Positions 28,201 through 38,271 of a DNA stretch of 64,000 nt are shown here, piece after piece. The DNA is taken from positions 186,001-250,000 of the forward strand of contig JANQOQ010000014.1 in the NCBI GenBank assembly GCA_028285755.1, in the 5' to 3' direction. This DNA is from Puniceicoccaceae bacterium. GTDB taxonomy: Bacteria; Verrucomicrobiota; Verrucomicrobiia; Opitutales; JAFGAQ01. Every line of letters begins with the position of its first letter. Positions within the stretch are counted from its first letter, which is position 1. The notes under the pieces were generated by a model, which was not told the DNA's origin, made no database searches, and was given only the letters and a program-made list of their open reading frames with translations. A program made the position numbers and the translations under genes.

Positions 28201-28566
28201 TTATTGAGTTTTTTCTTTGAATCTATTCTGAATTAGTCGAATTGAATTAAGGAGAAAGCCTAAAACATAGCCTACGCTTAGCCAAATTAGATAACCCTGA
28301 ATTAAAACAAATCTACTATAGGTATCTATCTCTAAATTAGTTGCTCCATTTCCTGGCCAAGGGTAAAAACTATCGAAGCTGTCAACATATGTCTGCATGA
28401 AATAATGGGTAATCCAGACGATGTCATCCAGAGGATCAATTATTGATATTTCATCATTATCCCCATATCGGAATAAAACCGCTACTGTAAGGTATAGTAT
28501 CCCAAAACCTAATGCTAGGGTTAGCGAAATTCTACTGAAAAGCAGCTTGTCCAGAGCTTGTAGCAT
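28201..28566 (-). CDS. hypothetical membrane protein
   Basis: The 121-residue protein has two predicted membrane segments (about 10-32 and 85-108) and a Trp/Tyr-rich middle ('SFDSFYPWPGNGATN'). No family is recognised. It sits between two other small membrane protein genes in the same direction. Confidence 0.55.
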   Translation of the reverse strand: MLQALDKLLFSRISLTLALGFGILYLTVAVLFRYGDNDEISIIDPLDDIVWITHYFMQTYVDSFDSFYPWPGNGATNLEIDTYSRFVLIQGYLIWLSVGYVLGFLLNSIRLIQNRFKEKTQ

Positions 28567-28608
28567 TCAAATTCGATCTAGAAACCTTATTGCATTCATA
28601 TCAGATTC

Positions 28609-29028
28609 CTATGTTATTCCATTATCTTCAGTTCGCTGTTCTCGTAATACTTCAAAATAGAAGAGATGGTATAGTTGAGTTGAATAACGAAATGCTACAG
28701 CAGAGCCAATAACTGGCATAAGAAGCATCATTATGCAAAAAAATTTGCTAAGGTTATCACCCTCCATATGCCCATTTAAGAATAACCATGCTGTCGCAAC
28801 CGAAAGAGCTACTCCTGTTCCGATCCAAATGAAGGATAGCATCATTAAAGCAATAAATGCTATGCTTTGCGATACAGACTCTTGGTTTTCTATTTCACTA
28901 AAGATGTAGGCCGTGACAAAAAAGTAAGATAAACAAACTATGGTAAGAACAACATGAGCTAAGAATATCTTTCGAGTAACTTTGAATAGACTGCTTATCT
29001 CTTCTTTACTGCTTAGTTGCTGCTCCAT
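28609..29028 (-). CDS. hypothetical membrane protein
   Basis: The 139-residue protein has a short charged N-terminus and four likely membrane segments (about 22-45, 52-75, 80-90 and 98-118, the last near 'FFCIMMLLMPVIGSAVAFRY'). No family is recognised. It may form an operon with the genes at 28201 and 27708, downstream on the same strand. Confidence 0.55.
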   Translation of the reverse strand: MEQQLSSKEEISSLFKVTRKIFLAHVVLTIVCLSYFFVTAYIFSEIENQESVSQSIAFIALMMLSFIWIGTGVALSVATAWLFLNGHMEGDNLSKFFCIMMLLMPVIGSAVAFRYSTQLYHLFYFEVLREQRTEDNGIT

Positions 29029-29153
29029 AATTCAAATCTGATAGTCTTAGGTTTTATTATGCAACGAATTTTGCTTAGTGAGTTTTAGGAGATGTCCACC
29101 ATCAAATGAATAAGCTATTTTAGTTGGTTATCCCGAATTATAGGCGTCATAAT

Positions 29154-29771
29154 CTATTGTTTTCTGCCTATCTTTTTATCGAAGTGATCAGGAAGTTCAG
29201 AAATCGGTCTAGAATACTCAAAATACTCAGATTCTCTATTTAGAAAATCAATAGCACCAACATGTTTTTCTACGTCATATTCACCTAATGCTTCATCCAG
29301 AAATAGATATCCAACATTAGCCCAAAACGATCTTTCTCCTTCATCGTAACCTTCAATGAAAATCATAATACCAACTTTTTCTGGATCATCATCTTCAGAA
29401 ATAGCGTAGTGGATGTCCTTGAATTTGAATTTCTTCTCACCAAATTCTAGGTCAAGAAGTGGGTCTCTTCTTTGTCGAAATTTCACGAAATCCCAATTTT
29501 TTAATTTGGGCGCAACCTCATAGAGTTGTTCTACGGCTGGAAATGCGCTCAATATGCCTCCTGCGCTAATAATAAATTCCCTTCTACTATTTTCAAAAAT
29601 TGGACTGAATTCGAAGGTTAGATCAGGATGAACTTTTCCAAGTGCGATACTAAGCTTATTAAATATCAGTTCTTGATCTTTTTCGAAGTGATAGATGTCG
29701 CTCTGGTTGGCTTGAAACCACTTCCAGAATAATTCTTCTTTTGTTCTCTTTGCGAATAGGTTGAGAGGCAT
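29154..29771 (-). CDS. hypothetical soluble protein
   Basis: The 205-residue protein begins 'MPLNLFAKRTKEELFWKWFQ'. It is acidic, with no signal peptide or membrane segment. The arrangement 'FWKWFQAN...LIFNKLSIALGKVHPDLTFEFSP' followed by an alpha/beta region recalls small proteins of unknown function that occur singly in many genomes. An immunity-protein role is conceivable but unsupported. It is the first of the minus-strand small genes; a ~125-bp repeat begins 14 bp upstream of its start. Confidence 0.6.
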   Translation of the reverse strand: MPLNLFAKRTKEELFWKWFQANQSDIYHFEKDQELIFNKLSIALGKVHPDLTFEFSPIFENSRREFIISAGGILSAFPAVEQLYEVAPKLKNWDFVKFRQRRDPLLDLEFGEKKFKFKDIHYAISEDDDPEKVGIMIFIEGYDEGERSFWANVGYLFLDEALGEYDVEKHVGAIDFLNRESEYFEYSRPISELPDHFDKKIGRKQ

Positions 29772-29784
29772 CTTTTAAACGAGG

Positions 29785-29911
29785 AAATGGCACGCCCTGT
29801 AGTAGACTTCTTCTGAAATCACTAAACCACTGGTATTAAGTGCCTTGCGGAATTAGCGAATTTGGCGGTTCACCCTAAAATGTAACCACTTTTTGTAGCC
29901 AAAATCAATCA
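29785..29911 (+). repeat. interspersed ~125-bp repeat, copy 1
   Basis: It begins 'aaatggcacgccctgtag' and ends 'ttgtagccaaaatcaatc', with the shared core GGCGGTTCACCCTAAAATG at its 3' part. It is the most diverged of four copies (others near 40704, 49661 and 52944), all in the same orientation. It contains no coding frame. Possibly a MITE-like or insertion-sequence-derived element. Confidence 0.85.
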
Positions 29912-30148
29912 AGAAATACATCTATCAAATCTAGGATCTAGTAAGAACACTTAACCGGGTTACATACACTGAATTTTGAAGAAAATCCGTTTCCTCAAAT
30001 AGCAGAAACTACAAAAAATTTCTCAATTATTGAGCAAAGGATTAAAAACCTAATTTCAGGCTATTCTGATATTGTGGTCGCTGAATTATGTGTGGCTGAT
30101 GTCGGCACATTTACCCAAAACCCAAATATTCTAAGAATATCCTAAACA

Positions 30149-33100
30149 ATGAAGACAATGAAGTTATTAACTGTTAATGCACGTACAGATGCATTAACCC
30201 GTGTGGTTAAATTTCCGGTAATCGGTATTATCACACTACTATTGGCTGTCTGGCTAAACGCTCAGGAAGATGATGACGAAAATGTCTACTTGCTTTCTCC
30301 GTTTGAGGTAAATTCATCAGAGGATGTTGGTTATCTCAGCACGAATACACTTGCGGGTACCCGTATCCGTACGGATCTCAATGATGTTGGCTCGGCCATC
30401 TCTGTAGTCACCCAGGAATTTTTAAGAGACACAGGTGCTACGGATAATGAATCATTATTGATTTACACCACGGGCACAGAGATTTCAGGAGTCAACGGCA
30501 CTTTTGGTGGTATCGGTAATGCTGAGCAAGCGGAAGGTAGAAATTTCGTAAGGCCTAATACAAATAACCGTGTGCGTGGGCTCGATGCAGCTGATAATAC
30601 CCGAAACTTTTTCCTAACGGATATTCCCTGGGATAGTTATAATACAGATCGCATTGACATTCAGAGGGGGCCTAATGCTATCCTTTTTGGTATTGGTAGT
30701 CCTGCCGGTATTATTAATGCAAATATAACGGGCGCAGATTTTTTAAATACCCGGAGTGAAATTGAGTTTAGATTTGGTAGCCATGGTTCATATCGAGCTA
30801 GCTTTAATACGAATCAAGTGGTGCTCGAAGATGAGCTCGCATTCCGTGTTGCGGGTCTGTATGATGAGCAGGAGTTTAAGCAAGATCCTGCCTTTGAAAG
30901 AGATCGCCGCTACTACATTGCAGGTAGATATGCACCTGCTTTTTTACAGACGGACAATTCCACTTTCACGTTAAAGTTCAACTACGAGGACGGGAACATT
31001 GACTCCAATCGGCCCCGTACGCGCCCCCCGGAAGATCGCATTACCGATTGGTTTGGCGGTGCGAATAAAATAACAGCCGGTATGGTTGAAGCGTGGAATG
31101 ACATACCCGGCAATCCAAACTCCAATATAGTGAGCCGAAATGATGGTGCGGCCGCCTATGTTAATCAGATATTCGGTGGACATAAAGTATACTTTGAGAA
31201 TCCTGCCGATGGGAACGCGACTTCATTTGAAGCGTCCGAGATCCAATATGTGGATCAGTTTTCTATTGGCCCGGATGGTAGTATGGATGGCGGCACGATA
31301 GATGGGTTTCCTTTCCAGCGTGCAATTGGTCTGGTAGATTATCCCACCTTGGCCAGAAATCTCGGTTTACCGTTTGCAGATACACTGGCACCTTATGTGC
31401 GTAAATCATTAACGGACACTTCCATATTTGATTACGAGAATATCCTTCTGGATGGTCCGAACAAAGCGGAGTGGCGCGATTTTGAAACCTACAATGTGGG
31501 TATAGAACAGAGCTTCTTTGATGGCCTATTCGGTGTGGAAGCCACCTATGATTATCAGCAGTATACCGATGGACGTTCATCGATTTTTGGTGATGAACAG
31601 CCCATAACCGTTGATATCAACAGCACACGGGCAGACGGCTCTCCGAATCCTAATGTAGGTAGGCCTGTTGTTTATAACCGTCAAAAATTCAATAATACTT
31701 CAAGGTCGAGTTTGCGTGAATCTTATCGTGCAACAGCGTATCTTGATTTGGATTTTGAGAAAATCCGCCAGGATGATGGCTGGCTAACCAAACTTCTTGG
31801 CCGCCATGTGTTAACCGGTCTTTACTCAAATCAGGACATCACTGTCGAGGATCGTGATTGGTATCGTATGGACCAGGGGGGTGAACTGGCAGCAGCTATG
31901 GGCACAATCAGTATACGCGATAACAATCGTGAAATTCAGACGGTCAGTTACCTGGGTGACTCACTTCAGAATGTATCCAGTGCTTCTGGTTTGAATTTGC
32001 CAGGCCTGACTGCGGTTCAAGTTCCCAATGCAGCTTTGTTTCATACATTTGATTCCCGTTGGAATACCTCATTGGGGGTTGATCCATCCGCTCCGTGGAC
32101 AAATCCGTTTGACGGTTCTGCATCCACGCAGTCCGAAAACCCTGCGAATTACTTGGGTTGGGTGGATATACCTGCAAATGCGACATTTAATCCACGTGGT
32201 ACGGTTCCGGGTTTATATAGCTCGGGGCAGAAGAACTTCCAAAATATAGAATCAACCGCATTTATTTGGCAGGCTTATCTGTGGGATGAACTGTTTGTAA
32301 TCACCTATGGCCACCGAAGAGATGAAGCGGAGTCTACCACTGTAATAGCTCCCCAGGCAGCGGGAACTGAAGAATCGCTGGTGTATGATCCTGCCTACAC
32401 GTTTGGTGATGAACCCGATAATACAGTGTTGGGCAGTTCGGATTCATGGAGTATCGTTATGCATACCCCCGACTATATTATGGATAAGGTTGGCTTCCTG
32501 AATTCATTGAGTTTCTTCTATAATGAATCCCGGAACTTCCAACCTGCAGCGAACCGTGTGGATCAGTTTGCTCAACCGATTGGTGCACCCAGCGGCAATA
32601 CGACAGACTACGGATTTACAGTGAGCGCACTCGATAACAAGCTGGCCCTCAAGGTGAATTTCTACGAATCAACAGTGGCGAATGCATCATTTGACCCAGG
32701 CAATCTATGGTTCCTCGGTGCCGTTGAAACCCGTGCGTGGGTGGCAGCAAAAGGCTTCGAAGCCGGTTTAAACGGTGATCCGGCTTTCCAGAATAACTCA
32801 GGCCTTTACACTGCCCAGGGTTCACAAACGCTTGAGGAGGCACGTGCCCTACAGCAAACCCATGTGAATGCGGTTCTTTCGAACGTTGCCTCTGACGAGT
32901 TCTGGTCAGCATGGGGCGCTCAACAGACGGAAACCCGTTGGAGAGGGCGTCGTTGGGATCCATGGGCAGAGGGTGGTTTTGTTCCCCCGGGACTTACTTC
33001 CACTGCTGATAAAACTTCTGAAGGTATGGAACTTGAGCTGTTCTACAACCCTACTGATAACTGGACCCTCACATTCAATGCAGCGCAAGTTGAGGCAATG

Positions 33101-33664
33101 AACTCAAACATGGCTGGCACCCTTAAGGATTGGGTCGAAGAACGCAATGCGGTCTGGAACGGTCCTGCAGGCGACATTCGCATGTGGTCAGGTTCGGGTA
33201 CTGACACGATGCGGGGGCAATGGAATCGCACCTTCTATTCACGTTATCTGCTGGCGATACAGCAGGAAGGCACCGCAGTCGGAGAGCTTCGTGAATGGCA
33301 GTATCGTGCAGTGACTAATTACTCCTTTAGGGAAGGCCCTCTGACAGGCTTTAATATTGGAGGTAGTTTGCGTTGGGAGGACGATGTGGTTATCGGTTAC
33401 CCGGTATTTACAGATTCCGATGGTCAGGACAAGTTCGACATTGATAACCCTTATAAAGGTCCCTCTGAATCCCACTTTGACTTCTGGATCGGTTACGGGC
33501 GAAAGATCAAAGGTGATATTGATTGGCGAATCCAACTCAATGTCCGAGATGCATTTGCAGATGGCGGTCTTATACCGATATCCGTGCAGGCGGACGGTAG
33601 TCCCGGTCAGTATCGGATTGCCCCCGATGCGCGTTGGGAAATTCGAAACACTTTTGAATTTTGA
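30149..33664 (+). CDS. TonB-dependent receptor of the mannan locus
   Basis: The 1171-residue outer-membrane receptor has a signal peptide ending near 'WLNAQ' (about residue 31). The N-terminal block is 'LLSPFEVNSSEDVGYLSTN' then 'TLAGTRIRTDLNDVGSAIS'. The plug has 'RVRGLDAADNTRNFFLTDIP' and 'RIDIQRGPNAILFGIGSPAG', and a long barrel ends '...RWEIRNTFEF'. Large size and plug style match sugar-importing receptors of Verrucomicrobiota. It lies in a mannan-utilisation module, so mannooligosaccharide import is likely. The ATG follows 'cctaaaca' with no Shine-Dalgarno. It is paralogous to the receptor at 43609. No SusD-like partner is present. A terminator follows at 33717. Confidence 0.9.
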   Translation: MKTMKLLTVNARTDALTRVVKFPVIGIITLLLAVWLNAQEDDDENVYLLSPFEVNSSEDVGYLSTNTLAGTRIRTDLNDVGSAISVVTQEFLRDTGATDNESLLIYTTGTEISGVNGTFGGIGNAEQAEGRNFVRPNTNNRVRGLDAADNTRNFFLTDIPWDSYNTDRIDIQRGPNAILFGIGSPAGIINANITGADFLNTRSEIEFRFGSHGSYRASFNTNQVVLEDELAFRVAGLYDEQEFKQDPAFERDRRYYIAGRYAPAFLQTDNSTFTLKFNYEDGNIDSNRPRTRPPEDRITDWFGGANKITAGMVEAWNDIPGNPNSNIVSRNDGAAAYVNQIFGGHKVYFENPADGNATSFEASEIQYVDQFSIGPDGSMDGGTIDGFPFQRAIGLVDYPTLARNLGLPFADTLAPYVRKSLTDTSIFDYENILLDGPNKAEWRDFETYNVGIEQSFFDGLFGVEATYDYQQYTDGRSSIFGDEQPITVDINSTRADGSPNPNVGRPVVYNRQKFNNTSRSSLRESYRATAYLDLDFEKIRQDDGWLTKLLGRHVLTGLYSNQDITVEDRDWYRMDQGGELAAAMGTISIRDNNREIQTVSYLGDSLQNVSSASGLNLPGLTAVQVPNAALFHTFDSRWNTSLGVDPSAPWTNPFDGSASTQSENPANYLGWVDIPANATFNPRGTVPGLYSSGQKNFQNIESTAFIWQAYLWDELFVITYGHRRDEAESTTVIAPQAAGTEESLVYDPAYTFGDEPDNTVLGSSDSWSIVMHTPDYIMDKVGFLNSLSFFYNESRNFQPAANRVDQFAQPIGAPSGNTTDYGFTVSALDNKLALKVNFYESTVANASFDPGNLWFLGAVETRAWVAAKGFEAGLNGDPAFQNNSGLYTAQGSQTLEEARALQQTHVNAVLSNVASDEFWSAWGAQQTETRWRGRRWDPWAEGGFVPPGLTSTADKTSEGMELELFYNPTDNWTLTFNAAQVEAMNSNMAGTLKDWVEERNAVWNGPAGDIRMWSGSGTDTMRGQWNRTFYSRYLLAIQQEGTAVGELREWQYRAVTNYSFREGPLTGFNIGGSLRWEDDVVIGYPVFTDSDGQDKFDIDNPYKGPSESHFDFWIGYGRKIKGDIDWRIQLNVRDAFADGGLIPISVQADGSPGQYRIAPDARWEIRNTFEF

Positions 33665-33716
33665 CGGGGTATAAAATAGAGGAGAACTCTACAGAGAAAT
33701 CTTCATTACAGAACCA

Positions 33717-33741
33717 GGCCGGGCTTATGCCCGGCCTTTCT
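33717..33741 (+). terminator. intrinsic terminator after the TonB receptor
   Basis: GGCCGGGC and GCCCGGCC form a perfect 8-bp GC stem with a TTAT loop, followed by TTTCT. It sits 53 bp after the receptor stop and just before the lipoprotein start at 33754, so the lipoprotein may be expressed by read-through or its own promoter. Confidence 0.8.
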
Positions 33742-33753
33742 GCTTATCGAATT

Positions 33754-34176
33754 ATGAAACTTATGGTTTTGATATCTGCGCTATTACTCGTTTCTTGTGC
33801 CACTCCTCCTGAAATTGAGGATGCAGGCACTAAGGAAGAAGCCCTGGAAATAAATAGGGGGATGACCGGGGAGCAGGTCCTTGGAATACTGGGTGAACCT
33901 GAGAAGATTGAGAATTTCCTGATAGATCAAAATCAGGTGGTAACCGTCTGGTTTTACAAAAGGGAAGTGAGTCGTTCTACAGAAATGGTAACGACGGGTA
34001 CTAGAACCGAGTTACGCTACAATCCTCTATTACAAAGAGAGGTCGAGGTCGAAGAGTACATTACATCCCCCGTTATCAAATCAGTAATCCAGAACATAAA
34101 AATCGCATTTCGGGAAGGCAAAGTTTCGAACTGGGAATCAAATCTGATTGAGGACAAAAACCTTATCGATGATTAA
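33754..34176 (+). CDS. BamE/SmpA-like lipoprotein
   Basis: The product is 140 residues from the ATG at 33754. This start is chosen because it gives a clean lipoprotein signal, 'MKLMVLISALLLVSCATPP', with lipobox Cys15; the longer frame from 33661 runs through the terminator stem. 'INRGMTGEQVLGILGEPEKIE' matches the start of SmpA/OmlA (BamE-like) domains. BamE is part of the outer-membrane barrel assembly machinery, but stand-alone relatives have unknown roles. It lies directly after the large barrel receptor. Confidence 0.7.
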   Translation: MKLMVLISALLLVSCATPPEIEDAGTKEEALEINRGMTGEQVLGILGEPEKIENFLIDQNQVVTVWFYKREVSRSTEMVTTGTRTELRYNPLLQREVEVEEYITSPVIKSVIQNIKIAFREGKVSNWESNLIEDKNLIDD

Positions 34177-34231
34177 TGCACTTTTAGCATTCATAAATCA
34201 TCTGCTACACGTGAGTTGAGCTTTTTAATTA

Positions 34232-35404
34232 CTATTCAATCGAGCCCCGAATCTTTTTCCGGTATTGGTTCGGTGTGATTGATGTGAGTCTTTTAAAGAC
34301 TACGCTCATATATTCCGGGTGTTCAAAGCCAGTGAGTTCTGCAATATTTGCCAGCGTATAATCGGTTTCCCGGAGTAGACTCTTTATACGGTGTAACTGT
34401 ACATTGCGGATTTCAGCCTGCGGGGATTTACCCACATACTTTCTGAATCTTCTTTCAAGTAAACTTCTGGAAACGTGGACTTCATTAATCAGCTCATCCA
34501 CAGTGAGCCCCTTGCAGGCCCGATCCTTAATAATGCGAACTGCAGCTGAGACATGGGGGTCCTCAATATCCAAAAAGTCAGTTGACCTTCGGGTGACAAC
34601 ATCCAGCGGCTCTACGTATTCTGTCTGGAATTGTGGTTTAATTCCGTGGATGAGATTAGTAATAACTTTGGCTGCTTTTTGCCCGTAATAATCGGCATTT
34701 AAAGGTATGCTGCTTAATTGGGGTAGCGATAATTCACATCGAATCGTTTCGTTATTCGCACCCAGCACTGAGACCTCTTCCGGTATCGCTATTTTGGCCT
34801 TTCTGCAGGCGTTGATGACCTGCAAGGCGCGTAGATCATTACAAGCCATAATTCCGATAGGCTTAGGCAAACCTTTCAACCAATTTGCTATAGTTTCCTG
34901 TTCTTTATCATCCCAATGGGGATTACTGACTTTGGGGTAGGGGCTTTCAAAGTATTCATGGTTTTCGCTGATCACATCCAATGCCTGGATAAATCCATCA
35001 CGACGCTCATTTGCCCATGCTTCTGATGAAAAACTACAAAAGCCAAAATACTTTAAACCATGATCTTGAAAGTATTCAGCACCAATATTACCAACCGCCC
35101 GATTATCAGGACGTATTTTGGGGATCCCTTCGATCGACAGGGCATCATCACTCAAGTCTACACACGGGATTCCTCTTTTGAGGCACTGCATCAGCAGTTC
35201 GGGGGCTGAGTGCTTACAGATTATACCATCCCAGTTGGTTTGATCTAACAACCAGTTAGGATCATTTTGGGAGATTGCCTGATCGTCGATAAACGCGTGC
35301 CATTGCTCGTGAAAGCGGTTATACTTGGAGATACCGTTGAGGATATTAATATTCTCCTCTAAGCGGGTTTTAAATACCAGCGCAATTTTAAGGGGGGTTT
35401 TCAT
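34232..35404 (-). CDS. XylR-type AraC-family regulator with LacI-like sensor domain
   Basis: The 390-residue regulator has an N-terminal periplasmic-binding-protein-like sugar sensor (about 1-275: 'KIALVFKTRLEENINILNGI', 'IPCVDLSDDAL', 'RPDNRAVGNIGAEYF', 'GIMACNDLRALQVINACRKA', 'VSVLGANNETIRCELSLPQLS'). A C-terminal AraC double helix-turn-helix (about 285-388) has 'GLTVDELINEVHVSRSLLER' and 'YTLANIAELTGFEHPEYMS'. This layout is that of E. coli XylR, a sugar-responsive activator. It is divergent from the GH26 mannanase gene across 211 bp and probably activates the mannan operon in response to mannose, mannobiose or a related sugar. Confidence 0.88.
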   Translation of the reverse strand: MKTPLKIALVFKTRLEENINILNGISKYNRFHEQWHAFIDDQAISQNDPNWLLDQTNWDGIICKHSAPELLMQCLKRGIPCVDLSDDALSIEGIPKIRPDNRAVGNIGAEYFQDHGLKYFGFCSFSSEAWANERRDGFIQALDVISENHEYFESPYPKVSNPHWDDKEQETIANWLKGLPKPIGIMACNDLRALQVINACRKAKIAIPEEVSVLGANNETIRCELSLPQLSSIPLNADYYGQKAAKVITNLIHGIKPQFQTEYVEPLDVVTRRSTDFLDIEDPHVSAAVRIIKDRACKGLTVDELINEVHVSRSLLERRFRKYVGKSPQAEIRNVQLHRIKSLLRETDYTLANIAELTGFEHPEYMSVVFKRLTSITPNQYRKKIRGSIE

Positions 35405-35615
35405 GGAATTATCACCACCTCAGAATATAAGTTCTAATACTCAAAAAATCCAGCAGAATTCTTGAGAAATATTTCGAATGAAATCCGGCATCCCATGAAA
35501 AAAAGTGAAATATACCTTAAATTTTAGGATAACATTCTCATCGATCCTCACTAATCGAAAGCTTATCATTAGACAACTTGGTAACCCCTTGATCCCAAGC
35601 TAAATAAGAATAACA

Positions 35616-36818
35616 ATGCATAACCCTATTTTAAAAATTAAGCTCTATATTCTAGTTATAACCATGTTGTCACAACCCTTAAAATCGGTCGCTCATAATT
35701 CGAGCTCTACAAATTCTTATGCTTTGGTTGATTCAAATGCTACATGTCAAACGCAGCATTTATATTCCAATTTACTGAGCTTATCAAAGGATTACACGCT
35801 GTTTGGCCACCAGAATACTAATCTCTACGGAGTGAATTGGGTAGATGATGCGTTTAACTCGGATGTATTTGAAGTTACAGGTTCGTTCCCGGCAGTGTAT
35901 GGGTATGACTTTCTAAGCATTGGCATTGCTGATTACTTCAAGGAAGAGAGAAGCGCCACTTACGATGATTTTATTGAATATACCAAATGGGCTATTGGAA
36001 AAGGCTCCGTGGTTACGTTTGCATGGCATCAGGCCAATCCTGTGACCCAAGACAGTTTTTATGATAAAACTCCTGCACTGCACACTATTTTGCCGGGGGG
36101 TGATAATCATGAGGAATACAAACAACAGCTAGACAAAATCGCAGCATTTTTTCTAAAAGTATCGCCCTATCCAATCATCTTCAGGCCCTTGCATGAGCAT
36201 AATGGAGATTGGTTTTGGTGGGGCAAGGGTCTATGCACAGAGGAGGACTATATCACCCTTTGGCGCTTCATGGTTGAATATTTGAGAGATGAAAAAGGGG
36301 TAGATAATTTGTTGTATTGTTTCTCCCCTGATAGAAGTCGTATCAATTTAGAGTCATTTAGTGAACAATACTTCTATGGTTATCCGGGAGATGACTATGT
36401 TGATATTTTCGGTTTAGATAACTATTGGGATGTAGGCCACAGAGCAAATAATAAGGCACTTGAGCTAAAAAAGGAGGATTTCGTTAGAAGTTTGGAACTA
36501 TTAAATGATCTTGGAAATACGCATTCAAAATTAACCGCTTTAACTGAAACGGGCCTTGAGGCACAGACTGATTTCAATTGGTGGACGCAAACCCTTTTGG
36601 CAGGTATCAATGCCACAAGGGAATCTCAAGGAATTGCTTATGTAATGGTTTGGAGAAACGCTAACCGGGAGCGTGAAAAAAAGGAACATTTCTATGCACC
36701 CTACAAGGGCCATCCAAGCGAGCACGATTTCATAGAATTCAGGAATCACGAAAGCATACTTTTTGAAAGCGATTTACCCAGTTTATATAAAGATAGCTTA
36801 CTGGAACCAACCAAGTAA
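35616..36818 (+). CDS. GH26 endo-beta-1,4-mannanase
   Basis: The 400-residue protein belongs to glycoside hydrolase family 26, retaining beta-mannanases of clan GH-A. An N-terminal signal peptide ends near residue 26 ('LKSVAHN'). 'YTLFGHQNTNLYG' is the usual family start. The acid/base is E194 in 'FRPLHEHNGDWFWWG'. The nucleophile is E311 in 'ALTETGLE'. Both catalytic Glu are present, so it should be active. It cleaves mannan or glucomannan to mannobiose and oligosaccharides, probably in the periplasm or at the surface. It is the first gene of the operon with the transporter, phosphorylase and epimerase. The leader 'aagaataacaATG' lacks a Shine-Dalgarno. Confidence 0.92.
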   Translation: MHNPILKIKLYILVITMLSQPLKSVAHNSSSTNSYALVDSNATCQTQHLYSNLLSLSKDYTLFGHQNTNLYGVNWVDDAFNSDVFEVTGSFPAVYGYDFLSIGIADYFKEERSATYDDFIEYTKWAIGKGSVVTFAWHQANPVTQDSFYDKTPALHTILPGGDNHEEYKQQLDKIAAFFLKVSPYPIIFRPLHEHNGDWFWWGKGLCTEEDYITLWRFMVEYLRDEKGVDNLLYCFSPDRSRINLESFSEQYFYGYPGDDYVDIFGLDNYWDVGHRANNKALELKKEDFVRSLELLNDLGNTHSKLTALTETGLEAQTDFNWWTQTLLAGINATRESQGIAYVMVWRNANREREKKEHFYAPYKGHPSEHDFIEFRNHESILFESDLPSLYKDSLLEPTK

Positions 36819-36840
36819 TAGCTGAAAACCATTCAGATAA

Positions 36841-38244
36841 ATGCAAGACAGCGCAAAATCTAAGCCGGTCAACCCGGAACCCGTGGATCCTGCTGAGAGA
36901 ATTACTTACCGGGAGAAAGTCGGCTATGCAGTGGGTGATACTGCCTCCTGTCTTTACTACAATACGTTTTCATTATTCCTGCTGTATTTTTATACGGATG
37001 TGTATGGCATAAGCGCAGCGGTGGTAGGCACGATGTTCCTGGTTACCCGAATATGGGATACGGTTAATGATCCCTTAATGGGCATTATCGCAGACCGCAC
37101 ACAGACGCGTCATGGCAAATTTAGGCCTTATTTGAGGTGGATGGTTATTCCTTTCGTAGCTGCCGGGATTCTTGCTTTTTATACACCTGACTGGGGGATG
37201 ACTGCTAAGATCGTGTATGCATATGTTACCTACACTTTTCTCAGTATGGCTTATACTGCCATAAACATCCCGTATTCGGCTTTAATGGCCGTGATGTCAT
37301 CAGACTCCACTCAACGAACATCACTGTCCTCCTGGCGATTTATTGGAGCGTTTACGGGTAATTTGATCGTTCAGTTTAGCCTGCTAAGACTCGTTTCCTT
37401 TTTTGGTAAAGGGGATGAACAGGTGGGTTTCTTTTGGAGTATAGTAGTGTTTGCTTTGATTGCCGGCAGTCTGTTCCTAACTACTTTTTACAATACTAAA
37501 GAGCGGGTCAGGCCTCCTGTTGATCAACAGGCTAGCGTTAAAAAGGACTTTGCCACACTCAGAAAGAACGGACCCTGGCTGGCACTTTGCTTTATGGGAA
37601 TATTGATGCTTCTATGGATTTCCATTAAAGGAGCATCTATTATATTCTACTTTAAGTATTTCATGGGTAATCAGGACGGCGCTTCCACTTTCATGTGGTT
37701 GGGAAGTGCTATTACTATTGGCGGTGTGGCTTGTACTAAGTATTTTACCCAGCTCTTTGGGAGTAAGCGCAGGACCTATCTTGTGCTGAATATGATCGTA
37801 GCCTTGACTATGGCAGTATTGTATTTTGCCAAACCCGAAGACACCTGGCTTATATATGGTTCTCACATTCTGGGTTCTTTTTTTACAGGACCCTTGCTGC
37901 CTCTGACCTGGGCAATGTTTGCGGATACAGCAGACTATGCTCAATGGAAATTCGGTAGACGCTCAACCGGTCTCATCTTTTCTGCGGGAACATTTTCGCA
38001 AAAGCTTGGGTGGACATTTGGTAGTGTGGCGGCAGGGTGGTTACTCGCCTTATTCAGCTTCGAAGCAAATGTTGAGCAATCGCAGGAAACCCTACAGGGC
38101 ATTGTATTGTTGATGAGCATAATCCCGGCAGCAATCGCTGTTATCGCAGGCTTGTCATCTTTAATTTATAAAATTGATTCTAAAATGGAAGCAGATCTGC
38201 GAGAGGCCTTTGCGAATGAAACGAACCCAGAGGGCAATCCATAA
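36841..38244 (+). CDS. GPH-family sugar:cation symporter
   Basis: The 467-residue inner-membrane transporter of the glycoside-pentoside-hexuronide family (MFS-related) has about 12 membrane segments. It shows 'EKVGYAVGDTASCLYYNTFS' and 'TRIWDTVNDPLMGIIADRT', the family's characteristic first-loop motif, followed by 'TRHGKFRPYLRWM'. It begins 22 bp after the mannanase gene and is followed after 27 bp by the GH130 gene. It most likely imports mannobiose or short mannooligosaccharides with a cation. Confidence 0.9.
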   Translation: MQDSAKSKPVNPEPVDPAERITYREKVGYAVGDTASCLYYNTFSLFLLYFYTDVYGISAAVVGTMFLVTRIWDTVNDPLMGIIADRTQTRHGKFRPYLRWMVIPFVAAGILAFYTPDWGMTAKIVYAYVTYTFLSMAYTAINIPYSALMAVMSSDSTQRTSLSSWRFIGAFTGNLIVQFSLLRLVSFFGKGDEQVGFFWSIVVFALIAGSLFLTTFYNTKERVRPPVDQQASVKKDFATLRKNGPWLALCFMGILMLLWISIKGASIIFYFKYFMGNQDGASTFMWLGSAITIGGVACTKYFTQLFGSKRRTYLVLNMIVALTMAVLYFAKPEDTWLIYGSHILGSFFTGPLLPLTWAMFADTADYAQWKFGRRSTGLIFSAGTFSQKLGWTFGSVAAGWLLALFSFEANVEQSQETLQGIVLLMSIIPAAIAVIAGLSSLIYKIDSKMEADLREAFANETNPEGNP

Positions 38245-38271
38245 ATTAAAAGAAACAAAAAGTGTGATTTC

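Noticed and set aside
35466-35475. Palindrome GAAATATTTC between the XylR-type regulator and the mannanase
   Set aside because: It is short, AT-rich and expected by chance. AraC-type regulators usually bind direct repeats, so it is not claimed as an operator.
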